Positions 15,324 to 24,277 of a DNA stretch of 64,000 nucleotides are shown in pieces. Position 1 is the stretch's first letter; the number at the start of each line of letters is the position of its first letter. The stretch comes from Oceanobacillus senegalensis. Lineage in GTDB: Bacteria; Bacillota; Bacilli; Bacillales; Amphibacillaceae. A program made the position numbers and the translations under genes. The stretch spans positions 1,205,049 through 1,269,048 of the forward strand of contig NZ_LT839648.1 in NCBI RefSeq assembly GCF_900176885.1. The letters run 5' to 3'. The notes beneath the pieces were generated by a model that searched no databases, was not told where the DNA came from, and saw nothing but the letters and a program-made list of their open reading frames with translations.

Positions 15324-16781
15324 ATGGAAAATGAAAAAAAACCGCTTTATCCTTCTTTTGAGAAAAATGTGAACTACATTAGTGATAGACTGGGTGTGGA
15401 TGACAGTTTTGATTTAATTCGTCTAGACATGGAATATGCAGGACGTAAGATGGCTTTATTCTTAGTTGATGGTTTTGCTAAAGATGAAATATTACATTAT
15501 TTAATGAAATTTTTAGCTGAAATCAGTCCAGAGGATATAGAGCCTAATGCTTTTACAAAGCTTATGAAAACCTATATTCCATACATTGAGCTAGGTCAGG
15601 AGGATGATTTAAATCGAGCTGCGGATCAGGTTTTAGCTGGTCCAACAGTGTTATTTGTTGAGGGCTTGGATAAAGCAATTATTATTGATGCACGTACATA
15701 TCCTGTCCGCTCTCCAGCAGAGCCCGACCTTGAAAGAGTGGTACGGGGTTCGAGGGATGGATATGTAGAAACAATTGTTTTTAATACAGCATTAACCCGA
15801 AGAAGGGTTCGAGACCGTTCTCTCAGAATGGAATATCTACAGATTGGTAGAAGATCGAAAACAGATATTGCGCTCTGTTATTTATCTGATATAGCCGATG
15901 AGAAACGAGTAGAAAAACTGAAAGATACACTAAAACTAATTGATACAGATGGTTTACCTATGGCTGAAAAAACAGTGGAAGAATATCTAAGTGGTAGGCA
16001 TTGGAATCCTTATCCATCTTTACGGTACACGGAAAGGCCAGACACGGCAGCTGCACACCTTTATGAAGGGCACGTGCTTGTCATTATTGACGGCTCTCCT
16101 AGTGTTATGATTACACCTGCAACGTACTGGCATCACTTGCAGCACGCGGAAGAGTATAGACAAAAACCATTAGTGGGGGCTTATTTACGAATCATAAGAT
16201 ATATAGCAGTTTTTCTATCACTTTTTATCTTACCACTTTATTACCTTGTTTCGGTACAACCCGAGTACTTACCAGCGGGGTTGGATTTCATAGGACCTAA
16301 TGAGGAAGGAAATATTCCACTCCTCTTACAGTTTTTACTTGCTGAGCTTGGTATGGATATGCTGAGGATGGCGGCGATCCATAGTCCAGCATCACTTGCT
16401 ACAGCCTTAGGTCTCGTAGCGGCTATATTAATTGGACAAGTATCTGTAGAAGTTGGTTGGTTTTCCAATGAAGTTATACTTTATATTGCACTTGCTGCAA
16501 TTGGATCATATGCCACACCAAGCTATGAGCTAAGTCTATCCAACCATATAGTACGGATTGTGTTTTTAATTATTACCGCTATTTTCGGAGGACCTGGTTT
16601 TGTAATCGGAATTACATTGTGGATTATTTATTTATCACGTATGAAGACATTTCATATACCATATTTTTGGCCATTTATTCCGTTTTCATTTCGGGCATTT
16701 AAACAAATCCTTATAAGGTCACCAATTCCGTTGCAACGGACTAGACCCGAGTTCTTAAATCCGGGAGACCCAGATCGCTAA
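15324..16781 (+). CDS. spoVAF: Spore germination membrane protein SpoVAF (GerA-A-type)
   Basis: 485 residues of the GerAA/SpoVAF family in the spore inner membrane. A soluble N-terminal region (1-285, with the conserved R-K-M-A-L-F-L-V-D-G-F and Y-P-V-R-S-P-A-E-P-D segments) is followed by about five membrane helices (290-460) and a basic tail. SpoVAF is involved in nutrient germination and dipicolinate release. Usually it closes the spoVA operon; here it stands alone between gluP and yqgQ, behind a sigma-G-like promoter and before a terminator. The family is certain; SpoVAF over a GerA-A paralogue is strongly favoured by sequence. Confidence 0.88.
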   Translation: MENEKKPLYPSFEKNVNYISDRLGVDDSFDLIRLDMEYAGRKMALFLVDGFAKDEILHYLMKFLAEISPEDIEPNAFTKLMKTYIPYIELGQEDDLNRAADQVLAGPTVLFVEGLDKAIIIDARTYPVRSPAEPDLERVVRGSRDGYVETIVFNTALTRRRVRDRSLRMEYLQIGRRSKTDIALCYLSDIADEKRVEKLKDTLKLIDTDGLPMAEKTVEEYLSGRHWNPYPSLRYTERPDTAAAHLYEGHVLVIIDGSPSVMITPATYWHHLQHAEEYRQKPLVGAYLRIIRYIAVFLSLFILPLYYLVSVQPEYLPAGLDFIGPNEEGNIPLLLQFLLAELGMDMLRMAAIHSPASLATALGLVAAILIGQVSVEVGWFSNEVILYIALAAIGSYATPSYELSLSNHIVRIVFLIITAIFGGPGFVIGITLWIIYLSRMKTFHIPYFWPFIPFSFRAFKQILIRSPIPLQRTRPEFLNPGDPDR

Positions 16782-16799
16782 TATTCGGTCTGGGTTTTT
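16768..16799 (+). terminator. Terminator after spoVAF
   Basis: ACCCAGATCG pairs with CGGTCTGGGT, followed by TTTTT; the stem includes the final codons of spoVAF. Confidence 0.85.
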
Positions 16800-16886
16800 C
16801 CGTTTTATTGAAAATCGAGTGATGTAATGCAACTGTAATTCATTTCTTTACAGAGATTTGCTATAATAAATAATGGTGATTTTTTA

Positions 16887-17099
16887 ATGAAAACAGTTTA
16901 TGATGTTCAACAATTATTAAAAAGATTCCACACTTTTATTTATACTGGAGATCGTGTTGGTGATCTAGAATTAATGGAAATGGAAGTAGATGACTTATAC
17001 CAGTTTCAATTTATAAGTAATGATGATTATAAACATGCTAAGTTAATTTTAAGAAAAGAAAAAACAAGACTCATGAAACGGAGCGGTATGAATGAATAA
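16887..17099 (+). CDS. yqgQ: DUF910 family protein YqgQ
   Basis: 70-residue soluble helical protein with the conserved start T-V-Y-D-V-Q-Q-L-L, the Y-T-G-D-R-V-G-D-L-E-L-M-E core and a basic C-terminal helix. Its role is unproven; the B. subtilis crystal structure shows a three-helix bundle suggested to bind nucleic acid. The gene overlaps glcK by 8 bp, as in B. subtilis, showing translational coupling. Confidence 0.9.
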   Translation: MKTVYDVQQLLKRFHTFIYTGDRVGDLELMEMEVDDLYQFQFISNDDYKHAKLILRKEKTRLMKRSGMNE

Positions 17100-18051
17100 A
17101 GTTATTATTGGTGCAGATATTGGTGGTACGACAATTAAATTAGGATTTATTAACATGGAAGGTGATATACTTCATAAATGGCAAATACCAACGAAGACTG
17201 CCAATAATGGTGCATCCATAATTACAGATATCTGGGAATCTGTTTTAACCAATTTAAGTGAGCAGAATCTTAGAAAAGAGGCTGTTCTCGGTATTGGAAT
17301 TGGAGCTCCTGGATTTATAAATTCAGAAACTGGATTGGTGTATGAAGCAATAAACATTGGCTGGAAGAACGTTGATTTAGCAAAAGAGTTACAAAATATG
17401 TCAGGGCTTCCTGTCTTCGTTCAGAACGATGCAAATATAGCTGCTTTAGGTGAAAATTGGATAGGAGCGGGGAATCATTCTTTTAACATGATTGCTGTCA
17501 CTCTTGGAACTGGTGTGGGTGGTGGAGTTATCGTAAATGGATCAATTTTAAATGGTGAAAATGGTATGGCTGGTGAAATTGGCCATATAAAAGTGGATCC
17601 AAATGGAATACCTTGTAACTGTGGTGGAATTGGTTGCTTGGAAACGATTTGTTCAGCAACAGGGATTGCTCGTCAAGGTATGGACGCTGTTACGTTAAAT
17701 ACAAGAAGTAATTTAGCTAGTTATTATAATAAAACAGGAAATATATCTGCTAAAGATATTTTAGAATTAGCGAAATCCGGTGATGAAACATGTTTACACA
17801 TCGTCCAGCATACGACCAATATTTTAGGTATGGCTTTAGCAAATATGGCTTCACTAAATAATCCTTCAAAAATAATAATTGGTGGTGGCGTTTCGAAAGC
17901 AGGGACCTTCTTGCTAGATTATATAACCGATTCCTTTAAGAGACATGCAATACCGAAGATAAGTGAAACGTGTGAAATAAAACTTGCCCAATTAGGGAAT
18001 GATGCGGGAATGATTGGTGGAGCATATTTAGTTAAAAAAAATGTTGGTTAA
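17092..18051 (+). CDS. glcK: Glucokinase, ROK family
   Basis: 319-residue enzyme that phosphorylates glucose to glucose-6-phosphate with ATP. It shows the phosphate loop D-I-G-G-T-T near residue 10, the sugar site with N-D-A-N (about 121-124), G-T-G-V-G-G-G-V near 140, E-I-G-H-I and the ROK zinc motif C-N-C-G-G-I-G-C-L-E (about 178-187). Its start overlaps the end of yqgQ, the pairing found in B. subtilis. Free glucose arising from non-PTS sugars is the likely substrate. Confidence 0.95.
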   Translation: MNKVIIGADIGGTTIKLGFINMEGDILHKWQIPTKTANNGASIITDIWESVLTNLSEQNLRKEAVLGIGIGAPGFINSETGLVYEAINIGWKNVDLAKELQNMSGLPVFVQNDANIAALGENWIGAGNHSFNMIAVTLGTGVGGGVIVNGSILNGENGMAGEIGHIKVDPNGIPCNCGGIGCLETICSATGIARQGMDAVTLNTRSNLASYYNKTGNISAKDILELAKSGDETCLHIVQHTTNILGMALANMASLNNPSKIIIGGGVSKAGTFLLDYITDSFKRHAIPKISETCEIKLAQLGNDAGMIGGAYLVKKNVG

Positions 18052-18251
18052 AAACTGTGAAATGATGTTTAATAATTAATTAAATCGAACAGTATAGTAA
18101 ATATTAAGAAATTGTTAACTTAGTGAAACCTTTTTTTCGTATTATTCGTCATATAGTATAGTGGATGCTTCAATAAAAGTAATTCAATTTCTATCATTAT
18201 TTTAAAAATAGATATATAGGATAATGTGGAGATTATTAGGAGGAATATTTG

Positions 18252-20153
18252 ATGAAGCTTAAAAAGCCAAAAATACCGTTATTTATTTTGGCAAGTTTAT
18301 TATTCGGGTTAAAGACGTATTTTGTTTATCGGTTTATGTTCAATGTTGAATTAGATAATAATATGCAGGAGTTTATACTGTTTATCAACCCATTTGTATC
18401 AGCTTTCTTATTATTTTCTTTAGCTGTATGGTTTAATAAATCATCAAGACAGATGAAGTTTTTACGGTATTCCATGTTTATAGCGACGTTTATTATTTTT
18501 GCAAATCTCGTATTCTATCGTCAGTTTACAGATTTTATTACTATTCCACAGCTATTTATGGGAAGTAATATGTCTGACTTGGGGTCTAGCATACTAACCC
18601 TTATTAAACCATATGACATTTTACTTTTTGCCGATGTGATTCTTATTTGGTTTATAAGTAAGAGGAAAGAAGAAGATTTGGCTGTATCTTATCAAAAAAG
18701 AGGAAAAGTATTCGCGCTTGCGATGTCCCTTTTATTATTAGCAGGAAATTTCTTTTTAGCTGAAATGGAAAGACCACAGTTATTTACTCGTGGTTTTGAT
18801 AGAGAATATCTGGTGAAAAACATTGGATTATTTAATTACCATATATATGACATTATTCAGCATTCAAGGGCAGAATCTAAGAGAGTTTTTGCAGATGGCA
18901 ATGAACTAAATGATATTGAAAAGTTCATTAACGAAAATGTAAAGATAGATGACAAAAAATCTTCTATGTTTGGTGCTGCTGAAGGGAAAAATATCATTTG
19001 GATTAATGCGGAATCCCTTCAATCTTTTGTAATTAATAATGATGTAAACGGAGATGAAGTAACACCTTTTTTAAATGATTTGATAGAAGATGAAGATACG
19101 TATTACTTTGAGAATTATTATGAACAAACCGGACAGGGAAATACGTCCGATTCAGAATTCTTAGTGGAAAATTCAATGTATCCTTTATCAAGAGGTGCAG
19201 TATTCTTTACTCACGGTGGAAATGAGTATCATGCTTTTCCAGAAATTATTAAGAAAGAAGGATATACCTCATCTGTTCTACATGCTAATAATGGAAGTTT
19301 CTGGAATAGGTTTCAAATGTATGATAGTTTAGGATTCGATCATTTTTATGATGAGAAAGCATATGAAGTTAACGAAGAAAATTCTGTTGGTTGGGGATTA
19401 AAAGATAAGCCATTTTTTGAGCAATCCATTAAATATTTGCAATCAATGGAAGAACCATTCTATGCAAAATTTATTACACTTACGAATCACTTCCCATTTG
19501 AATTAGAAGAGGAAGATCAATCAATTGAGCCGTATAACTCTAATTCAAACACATTGAATAATTATTTCCCTGCAGTCCGATATATGGATGAGGCGATAGA
19601 AGGATTTTTTGAACAATTAAAAGCTACAGGGATATATGAAGATTCCATTATTGTTATAATGGGAGATCACATTGGGATTAGTGCCAACCATAATAAAGCA
19701 ATGAGTAAGTATTTAGGGAAAGAAGAAATAACTCCGTATGATCAGGTTCAGTTACAACGAGTTCCATTATTTATTCATATCCCAGGTGATGGTAACGGAA
19801 AAACAATTTCAAAAGTATCAGGACAAATTGATATGAAACCAACAATGTTAAGTTTATTGGGAATTGATGTATCTAAAGATATTTATTTTGGAAATGACTT
19901 ATTCGCCGAAAATAGAAAAGGTTACATTGCACTTAGAAATGGTGATTTTGTAAGTGATGAGTATATATCAACTGCAGGTATATGCTATGATAGGGAAACT
20001 GGTGAACCTGTAAAGGCAGCAGAATCTAACACGTCAGACACAAACGATAACTCAAATGCTTGTAGTACAATTAGTGAAAAAGTCCAAACAGAATTACAGC
20101 ATTCTGATGATATAATTTACGGAGATTTACTTCGCTTTTATGATTTTAAATGA
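18252..20153 (+). CDS. yqgS: Lipoteichoic acid synthase family sulfatase (YqgS-like)
   Basis: 633-residue LtaS-type enzyme. Five N-terminal membrane helices (to about 180) precede an extracellular sulfatase-fold domain. The nucleophile Thr lies in G-Q-G-N-T-S-D-S-E-F, with W-I-N-A-E-S at the domain start, H-A-N-N-G-S-F-W-N-R and G-D-H-I-G-I-S holding further metal and phosphate ligands. Such enzymes polymerise glycerol phosphate from phosphatidylglycerol or prime it. In B. subtilis yqgS follows glcK and is one of four LtaS paralogues. ATG 18252 after AGGAGGAATATTTG is the start. An Asn/Ser/Thr-rich tail ends the protein. Confidence 0.92.
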   Translation: MKLKKPKIPLFILASLLFGLKTYFVYRFMFNVELDNNMQEFILFINPFVSAFLLFSLAVWFNKSSRQMKFLRYSMFIATFIIFANLVFYRQFTDFITIPQLFMGSNMSDLGSSILTLIKPYDILLFADVILIWFISKRKEEDLAVSYQKRGKVFALAMSLLLLAGNFFLAEMERPQLFTRGFDREYLVKNIGLFNYHIYDIIQHSRAESKRVFADGNELNDIEKFINENVKIDDKKSSMFGAAEGKNIIWINAESLQSFVINNDVNGDEVTPFLNDLIEDEDTYYFENYYEQTGQGNTSDSEFLVENSMYPLSRGAVFFTHGGNEYHAFPEIIKKEGYTSSVLHANNGSFWNRFQMYDSLGFDHFYDEKAYEVNEENSVGWGLKDKPFFEQSIKYLQSMEEPFYAKFITLTNHFPFELEEEDQSIEPYNSNSNTLNNYFPAVRYMDEAIEGFFEQLKATGIYEDSIIVIMGDHIGISANHNKAMSKYLGKEEITPYDQVQLQRVPLFIHIPGDGNGKTISKVSGQIDMKPTMLSLLGIDVSKDIYFGNDLFAENRKGYIALRNGDFVSDEYISTAGICYDRETGEPVKAAESNTSDTNDNSNACSTISEKVQTELQHSDDIIYGDLLRFYDFK

Positions 20154-20200
20154 CAAAAGCGTAAGTGCCCAACTATAGAAAAAGTTCTTGATAAACATTA

Positions 20201-20240
20201 AAAAAACTGCTTAGGATTTAAAGCCTAAGCAGTTTTTTTA
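20201..20240. terminator. Bidirectional terminator between yqgS and yqgW
   Basis: AAAAAACTGCTTAGG pairs with CCTAAGCAGTTTTTT with an 8-nt loop; A-run and T-run on both sides serve the convergent genes. Confidence 0.9.
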
Positions 20241-20256
20241 TAAACAATCTCAAAGG

Positions 20257-20427
20257 TTAGCCGCTAATCTCAGATATAATGGTCGCGATGGAAAAGAATC
20301 CAAAGACAACAGCAGTAGCAGCCGAAAATAGTAGCGCAAAAATGTTCTTATACTTTAATTGACGAACTACTGATACTACAGCTAAAATAGCGACCAAAAG
20401 GAAAACAATACCTAGTACAATATGCAT
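20257..20427 (-). CDS. yqgW: DUF2759 small membrane protein (YqgW-like)
   Basis: A 56-residue reading frame from the ATG at 20427 with AAGGAGG nine bases upstream. The translation starts M-H-I-V-L-G-I-V-F-L-L-V-A and has two hydrophobic helices (about 2-20 and 29-49) joined by a short basic loop V-R-Q-L-K-Y-K-N. This is the DUF2759 pattern; B. subtilis yqgW lies in the same place before yqgX. Function is unknown. Confidence 0.82.
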   Translation of the reverse strand: MHIVLGIVFLLVAILAVVSVVRQLKYKNIFALLFSAATAVVFGFFSIATIISEISG

Positions 20428-20599
20428 TGATTTTAACCTCCTTGTGCTCTTTCTCCCGAATAGTTAAATTTTGCTTTGGGAAGTATTTTTATATTATTAT
20501 GTAATTAATCAATACAATATCATTTTATAGTAATATATGGGTTTTGTCGAGATATATACAAAGTAGATTTTCATAAAATATGTTATTTGGAGGAATTAT

Positions 20600-21223
20600 A
20601 TGAATATTATAGGTTTATCTGTAGGTCCACTAGGTACTAATTGTTATATACTTTTCAATGATAGTGAAGCAATCATTATAGACCCTGGTGGAGAGCCAAA
20701 TAAGATAATAGAAGTTATCAATAAAAAGGAGGCTGAAGTTAAGGCAATTCTCTTAACTCATGCACATTTTGATCATATTGGGGCAGTAGGGTATTTGAGA
20801 GATTTTTATCAGGTGGATGTGTATGTACATAAAGAAGAACAATCATGGTTAGGGGATTCTCAATTAAATGGATCGTCCGCCTTTATTGGACAAGAGATTG
20901 TAACCAATAAGGCAGAACATGAATTAACTCCAGGCAAGTTGGAAATATCTTCATTTTCTTTGAAAGTTATACATACACCTGGACATTCTCCGGGAAGTGT
21001 AAGTTTTGTAATTGCTGAGGAGTCCATCGTGGTTGGAGGTGATGTGCTATTCCGGGAAGGGATTGGACGTACTGATTTGCCAGGTGGGAGCATGTCTCAA
21101 TTGGAAAACAGTATAAGAAAATATTTTTATACGCTAGATGATGATTTTATTGTCTATCCCGGACACGGACCAGAAACATTAATAGGATATGAAAAAAGAA
21201 ATAACCCATTTATTAGAGGCTAG
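20600..21223 (+). CDS. yqgX: Metallo-beta-lactamase-fold hydrolase (YqgX, glyoxalase II-like)
   Basis: 207-residue hydrolase with the binuclear metal motif T-H-A-H-F-D-H-I-G (about 52-60), a later ligand His in H-T-P-G-H-S-P-G-S (about 131), Asp in V-G-G-D-V-L-F and final His in Y-P-G-H-G-P-E-T. It belongs to the glyoxalase II-related group and may hydrolyse a thiol ester, for example S-lactoyl-bacillithiol, which is inferred from the family. Start ATG after TTTGGAGG. It keeps its B. subtilis position beside yqgW and yqgY. Confidence 0.9.
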   Translation: MNIIGLSVGPLGTNCYILFNDSEAIIIDPGGEPNKIIEVINKKEAEVKAILLTHAHFDHIGAVGYLRDFYQVDVYVHKEEQSWLGDSQLNGSSAFIGQEIVTNKAEHELTPGKLEISSFSLKVIHTPGHSPGSVSFVIAEESIVVGGDVLFREGIGRTDLPGGSMSQLENSIRKYFYTLDDDFIVYPGHGPETLIGYEKRNNPFIRG

Positions 21224-21280
21224 GTCCTTAAGGTTTGCCATGTAATATAAATGAATTGGAAAATCTGAGTTAAGTTTAAC

Positions 21281-21322
21281 AAAAAAGCTCTGCACATAAC
21301 TTTAAATGTGCAGAGCTTTTTT
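21281..21322. terminator. Bidirectional terminator between yqgX and yqgY
   Basis: AAAAAAGCTCTGCACAT pairs with ATGTGCAGAGCTTTTTT with an 8-nt loop. Confidence 0.9.
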
Positions 21323-21326
21323 GTCT

Positions 21327-21569
21327 TTAATGTCCAAAACCTGGTACAAGTATAAATTCTGAATACCATGTAAAACCAATCATGAATACTGTGCAATATG
21401 CACCGAATAAATACATATACATTCTTTCAGATAATTTCAAATAACCCAATGTAAGGAAAAACACCGTTTGAACAAGGAATAATAGCGCTGTTCCAATCAT
21501 ATCACCAACGTAGAACATTACTGTAAATATACCTGTCCAAAAGGCAAGAACACGAAACATACGATCCAT
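21327..21569 (-). CDS. yqgY: DUF2626 small membrane protein (YqgY-like)
   Basis: 80 residues with three hydrophobic helices and aromatic-rich ends (M-D-R-M-F-R-V-L-A-F-W-T-G). Recognised as DUF2626, conserved in Bacillaceae beside yqgX. A strong AAAAGGGGGGG ribosome site precedes the ATG. Function is unknown. Confidence 0.82.
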   Translation of the reverse strand: MDRMFRVLAFWTGIFTVMFYVGDMIGTALLFLVQTVFFLTLGYLKLSERMYMYLFGAYCTVFMIGFTWYSEFILVPGFGH

Positions 21570-21640
21570 GTGAGTCCCCCCCTTTTAGATAACGTTATCA
21601 TTGATATTATAAACAAGAAATGCCTTCTTGTAAACGAATG

Positions 21641-22345
21641 TTAATTGTTAGCTTGTAAATTTGCTCTATAAGAGCAATTTTCACAGCCATTAACAAAAAT
21701 ATTATTCTCTTCGATTAGATCAATACTTTCAAAAAGGACCTCAAACATTCCTTTTAAAAAGGCATGATGCATCTTACAAATCATTTCAGGATTATTTGTA
21801 GCAATTTCTTTAAATGGACAGTTATTTACATCAAATTTTACACAGTTTTCTTCCTCAACGTAAATGAAATTAGAATACATTCCTAACATGGTGGAAGCGT
21901 CTTCTAGAATTCGTATTTTGTCATTGATTGTGAGATTATTTACTTGTTGATAATTATTGATGATTTGTCTACCATATTTTTCCCCTGTTGCATACAATGC
22001 TTGTTTTCCAGTTTCTCCCATTTCAGCTAAAGATTCAATCACGATGGATGAAAGTAATTTATAATCACGGTGAGGAAAATTCAGCTCTATCACTTTATCT
22101 GATAATCGGTATAGTCGACTAGGGCGTCCACCTCTTCCTGTTTTTTCAGAGTAGGAGACAATCATGGATACGTCTTCTAATTTAGAAAGGTGCAGCCTAG
22201 CCACATTGGGATGTATCTTAAATTGTTTAGCGATTTCAGAGACATTCACTACTTTATGATGTTCAATCATATATTGATAAATATGGTACCTTGTTGGATC
22301 ACTTAATACGTTTGTAACCTTTAATGTTTGTTCCACACTGAACAC
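21641..22345 (-). CDS. Winged-helix regulator with C-terminal cysteine cluster
   Basis: 234 residues. The N-terminal 80 form an ArsR/DeoR-like winged helix (L-S-D-P-T-R-Y-H-I-Y, V-S-E-I-A-K-Q-F, V-A-R-L-H-L-S-K-L, wing R-G-G-R-P-S-R-L-Y). The rest is a sensor domain with Cys168, Cys176 in N-C-P-F, Cys190, and Cys221-x-x-Cys224. The N-C-P-F ... C ... C-x-x-C layout recalls SufR-type iron-sulphur regulators, so it may sense iron-sulphur status or redox. It is monocistronic and sits between yqgY and the end of comG. Targets are unknown; the Fe-S proposal is inference. Confidence 0.7.
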   Translation of the reverse strand: MFSVEQTLKVTNVLSDPTRYHIYQYMIEHHKVVNVSEIAKQFKIHPNVARLHLSKLEDVSMIVSYSEKTGRGGRPSRLYRLSDKVIELNFPHRDYKLLSSIVIESLAEMGETGKQALYATGEKYGRQIINNYQQVNNLTINDKIRILEDASTMLGMYSNFIYVEEENCVKFDVNNCPFKEIATNNPEMICKMHHAFLKGMFEVLFESIDLIEENNIFVNGCENCSYRANLQANN

Positions 22346-22435
22346 CTCATCACATAGTTTGTTACTATTATTATAATAGAAAGCATAGTAAAAAAGGCTG
22401 AGATCATTCGATTGTTAAAATTTATTCATATTTAG

Positions 22436-22816
22436 TTAGAGGTTATTCACTTTTTGTATATTGTGTGGAAATGTATATTTAAATTTTAATTGATTTGTGG
22501 TAATGGTAAACAACAACCTATATTGCTGTTCATCTTCTGTAACATGTATTTTTACATTGCCGTCATTGAAACGATAGGTTAATTCACTAGGAGTAATTAA
22601 TGACGATGTATTCATTTCTTCTATGAGCTTCGTTCTTCCTCTTTGAAAAAGTGTTTCTACACGTATATGTTCCAGGTATTGATTAGTTAGTTCGATTTCA
22701 TTCCGGTAAACGCTTATCATTGATGTAACGATAATTATGACGATTGTCGATACAAATAAAACATATGGCAATATAAACCCTTGTTGTCTAGTGATAATAG
22801 ACAATATTTTTTTCAT
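22436..22816 (-). CDS. comGG: Competence pseudopilus protein ComGG
   Basis: 126 residues, last gene of the comG operon. A basic N-terminus is followed by a Q-Q-G-F-I-L-P-Y-V-L-F-V hydrophobic segment, a divergent prepilin-like start, and then a hydrophilic domain. ComGG is a minor pseudopilin required for DNA binding in transformation. AAAAGGAGAAACTT precedes the ATG, and the gene overlaps comGF by 29 bp. Assignment rests mainly on position; ComGG sequences are poorly conserved. Confidence 0.8.
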   Translation of the reverse strand: MKKILSIITRQQGFILPYVLFVSTIVIIIVTSMISVYRNEIELTNQYLEHIRVETLFQRGRTKLIEEMNTSSLITPSELTYRFNDGNVKIHVTEDEQQYRLLFTITTNQLKFKYTFPHNIQKVNNL

Positions 22817-23243
22817 AAGTTTCTCCTTTTGAACTTGTTATATGGAGTCGTACACCAATAGAATTTGCTTCAAATTCTATTTTTTTAACCCCACGTAACA
22901 GTATTTCATGACCAGTACCATTCACTTGTCTTCGGACAGTATTACCATATTGTTCAAAAGTAACTTTTGAATCACTTTGGTATAGAACTAGTTTGTCTTT
23001 AAGCACATGATTTTCCTCTGAATTAATCATTTCATCACGCATAAATTGAAAGAACTGTTGGATAGATAATTCGTTATCATTCGCTGAAAGGTGATTAGTT
23101 GCTTGAAATAAATAACCAACTAAGGGTAAAGTTAATACTATAATCGAAATGGCAAATAGTAAGGAAACGAAAGAAAATGCTTTCTCATCTTTGAGGTAGG
23201 CCATAAAAGCAAATGGTCTCGTCAGTATGTCTCCCATTTTCAT
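22788..23243 (-). CDS. comGF: Competence pseudopilus protein ComGF
   Basis: About 151 residues with one hydrophobic segment after E-K-A-F-S-F-V-S-L-L-F-A, a degenerate class III signal, then a soluble domain ending K-K-I-E-F-E-A-N. ComGF is a minor pseudopilin of the DNA-uptake machine. The ATG at 23243 is preferred because AAAGGATG lies 8 nt before it; a GTG at 23252 and an ATG at 23204 are alternatives. It overlaps comGE and comGG, as typical for this operon. Confidence 0.8.
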   Translation of the reverse strand: MKMGDILTRPFAFMAYLKDEKAFSFVSLLFAISIIVLTLPLVGYLFQATNHLSANDNELSIQQFFQFMRDEMINSEENHVLKDKLVLYQSDSKVTFEQYGNTVRRQVNGTGHEILLRGVKKIEFEANSIGVRLHITSSKGETYEKNIVYYH

Positions 23244-23526
23244 AAGCCGCACATCCTTTTATAAATCCTCTTTCTCTTGTAAATGAAAAAGTAACCGTTC
23301 TACCGGTGATTTCATCGGTATAGTGATTCGGTACGGGTTTGTTTTCCCACAAAAAGGGTTGTAATTCATCATGAAGATGATACGAAATATTCCGCCTATC
23401 CTTGAGAATTCCTTGTTCTTTGGAAAGAAGGGTTATCATTGGAATAAAGGTTGAAACTAGGGTAAAGAATATACTTGTTGCTACAATAACTTCTATCAAT
23501 GTAAATCCATTACCGCTCTTCAACAT
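23185..23526 (-). CDS. comGE: Competence prepilin-like protein ComGE
   Basis: 113 residues with the type IV prepilin motif G-N-G-F-T-L-I-E-V-I-V-A at the N-terminus, cleaved before Phe by prepilin peptidase ComC, then a single hydrophobic helix. ATG 23526 follows AAAGGGGGATTCT; the longer frame from 23574 has no ribosome site and would bury the leader. The start overlaps the end of comGD. Confidence 0.85.
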   Translation of the reverse strand: MLKSGNGFTLIEVIVATSIFFTLVSTFIPMITLLSKEQGILKDRRNISYHLHDELQPFLWENKPVPNHYTDEITGRTVTFSFTRERGFIKGCAAYENGRHTDETICFYGLPQR

Positions 23527-23941
23527 AGAATCCCCCTTTACCAAGTGGAAAAACAATAAGATAGACTGCATCATTTAACTTAATTTGTATCTTTTTACGA
23601 TTAACAATTGTTCCTGAATTTTTAAATAAAATCTCATGTCCTTGTCGATTGTCTATATCAATTCCTTTAGGAAATGTTCTTCTGATAAGTACTTTTGCGC
23701 CATTTCTTATTTTGTATCCATCAGAATAAAAGGTTAGACGAACATAACTCTCTGTTGTAGTTGAAAGGTTTTGTGTGTATAAGACATCTGACTTAAGGAC
23801 ATTTATGAATTGTTGAAATCGTATCTTTTCTATTTTGTCTATTGATATTGGTGGATAAAGTAGTACAAATATAGACAATATACTTAAAGCTATTAGAACT
23901 TCAAGAAGTGTAAATCCGTTTTTATTTAATTTCTTCATCAT
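23510..23941 (-). CDS. comGD: Competence prepilin-like protein ComGD
   Basis: 143 residues with leader M-M-K-K-L-N-K-N-G and prepilin motif G-F-T-L-L-E-V-L-I-A-L-S, followed by a beta-rich soluble domain. A minor pseudopilin of the transformation pseudopilus. The start lies inside the last codons of comGC (overlap 20 bp), indicating translational coupling. Confidence 0.9.
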   Translation of the reverse strand: MMKKLNKNGFTLLEVLIALSILSIFVLLYPPISIDKIEKIRFQQFINVLKSDVLYTQNLSTTTESYVRLTFYSDGYKIRNGAKVLIRRTFPKGIDIDNRQGHEILFKNSGTIVNRKKIQIKLNDAVYLIVFPLGKGGFYVEER

Positions 23942-24263
23942 CTAAATCCATCTCGGTAGTATATGGATTAACAACGGTACCCTCATTTAAGGTTAATGGT
24001 TGGTCGTTAGGACAAGATTTTTGTTCTTCTGTGATATATCCATCTTCAACTAAAATATCAATGCTTGTTGGACTTTTGTGATTTTCAATATAATAGGCAT
24101 CAGCCTGTGCTTGGACTAATGACACAAGAGCATCACATCCTTTTTCATTGATTTCCGCACTTCTTCCACTAAGGTTTGGAAGGATAAGGATAATAAGAAC
24201 AGTAATTACCATTAGAACGATCAGCATTTCTATTAATGTAAACCCTTTATTATTTTTAAACAT
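23922..24263 (-). CDS. comGC: Major competence pseudopilin ComGC
   Basis: 113 residues with leader M-F-K-N-N-K-G and cleavage motif G-F-T-L-I-E-M-L-I-V-L-M, then the hydrophobic helix and a C-terminal domain holding two Cys (about residues 44 and 79) that can form the disulphide known for ComGC. It is the main subunit of the pseudopilus that draws DNA through the wall. AAAGGAGCG lies upstream of the ATG. Confidence 0.94.
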   Translation of the reverse strand: MFKNNKGFTLIEMLIVLMVITVLIILILPNLSGRSAEINEKGCDALVSLVQAQADAYYIENHKSPTSIDILVEDGYITEEQKSCPNDQPLTLNEGTVVNPYTTEMDLDDEEIK

Positions 24264-24277
24264 TTATATTCGCTCCT

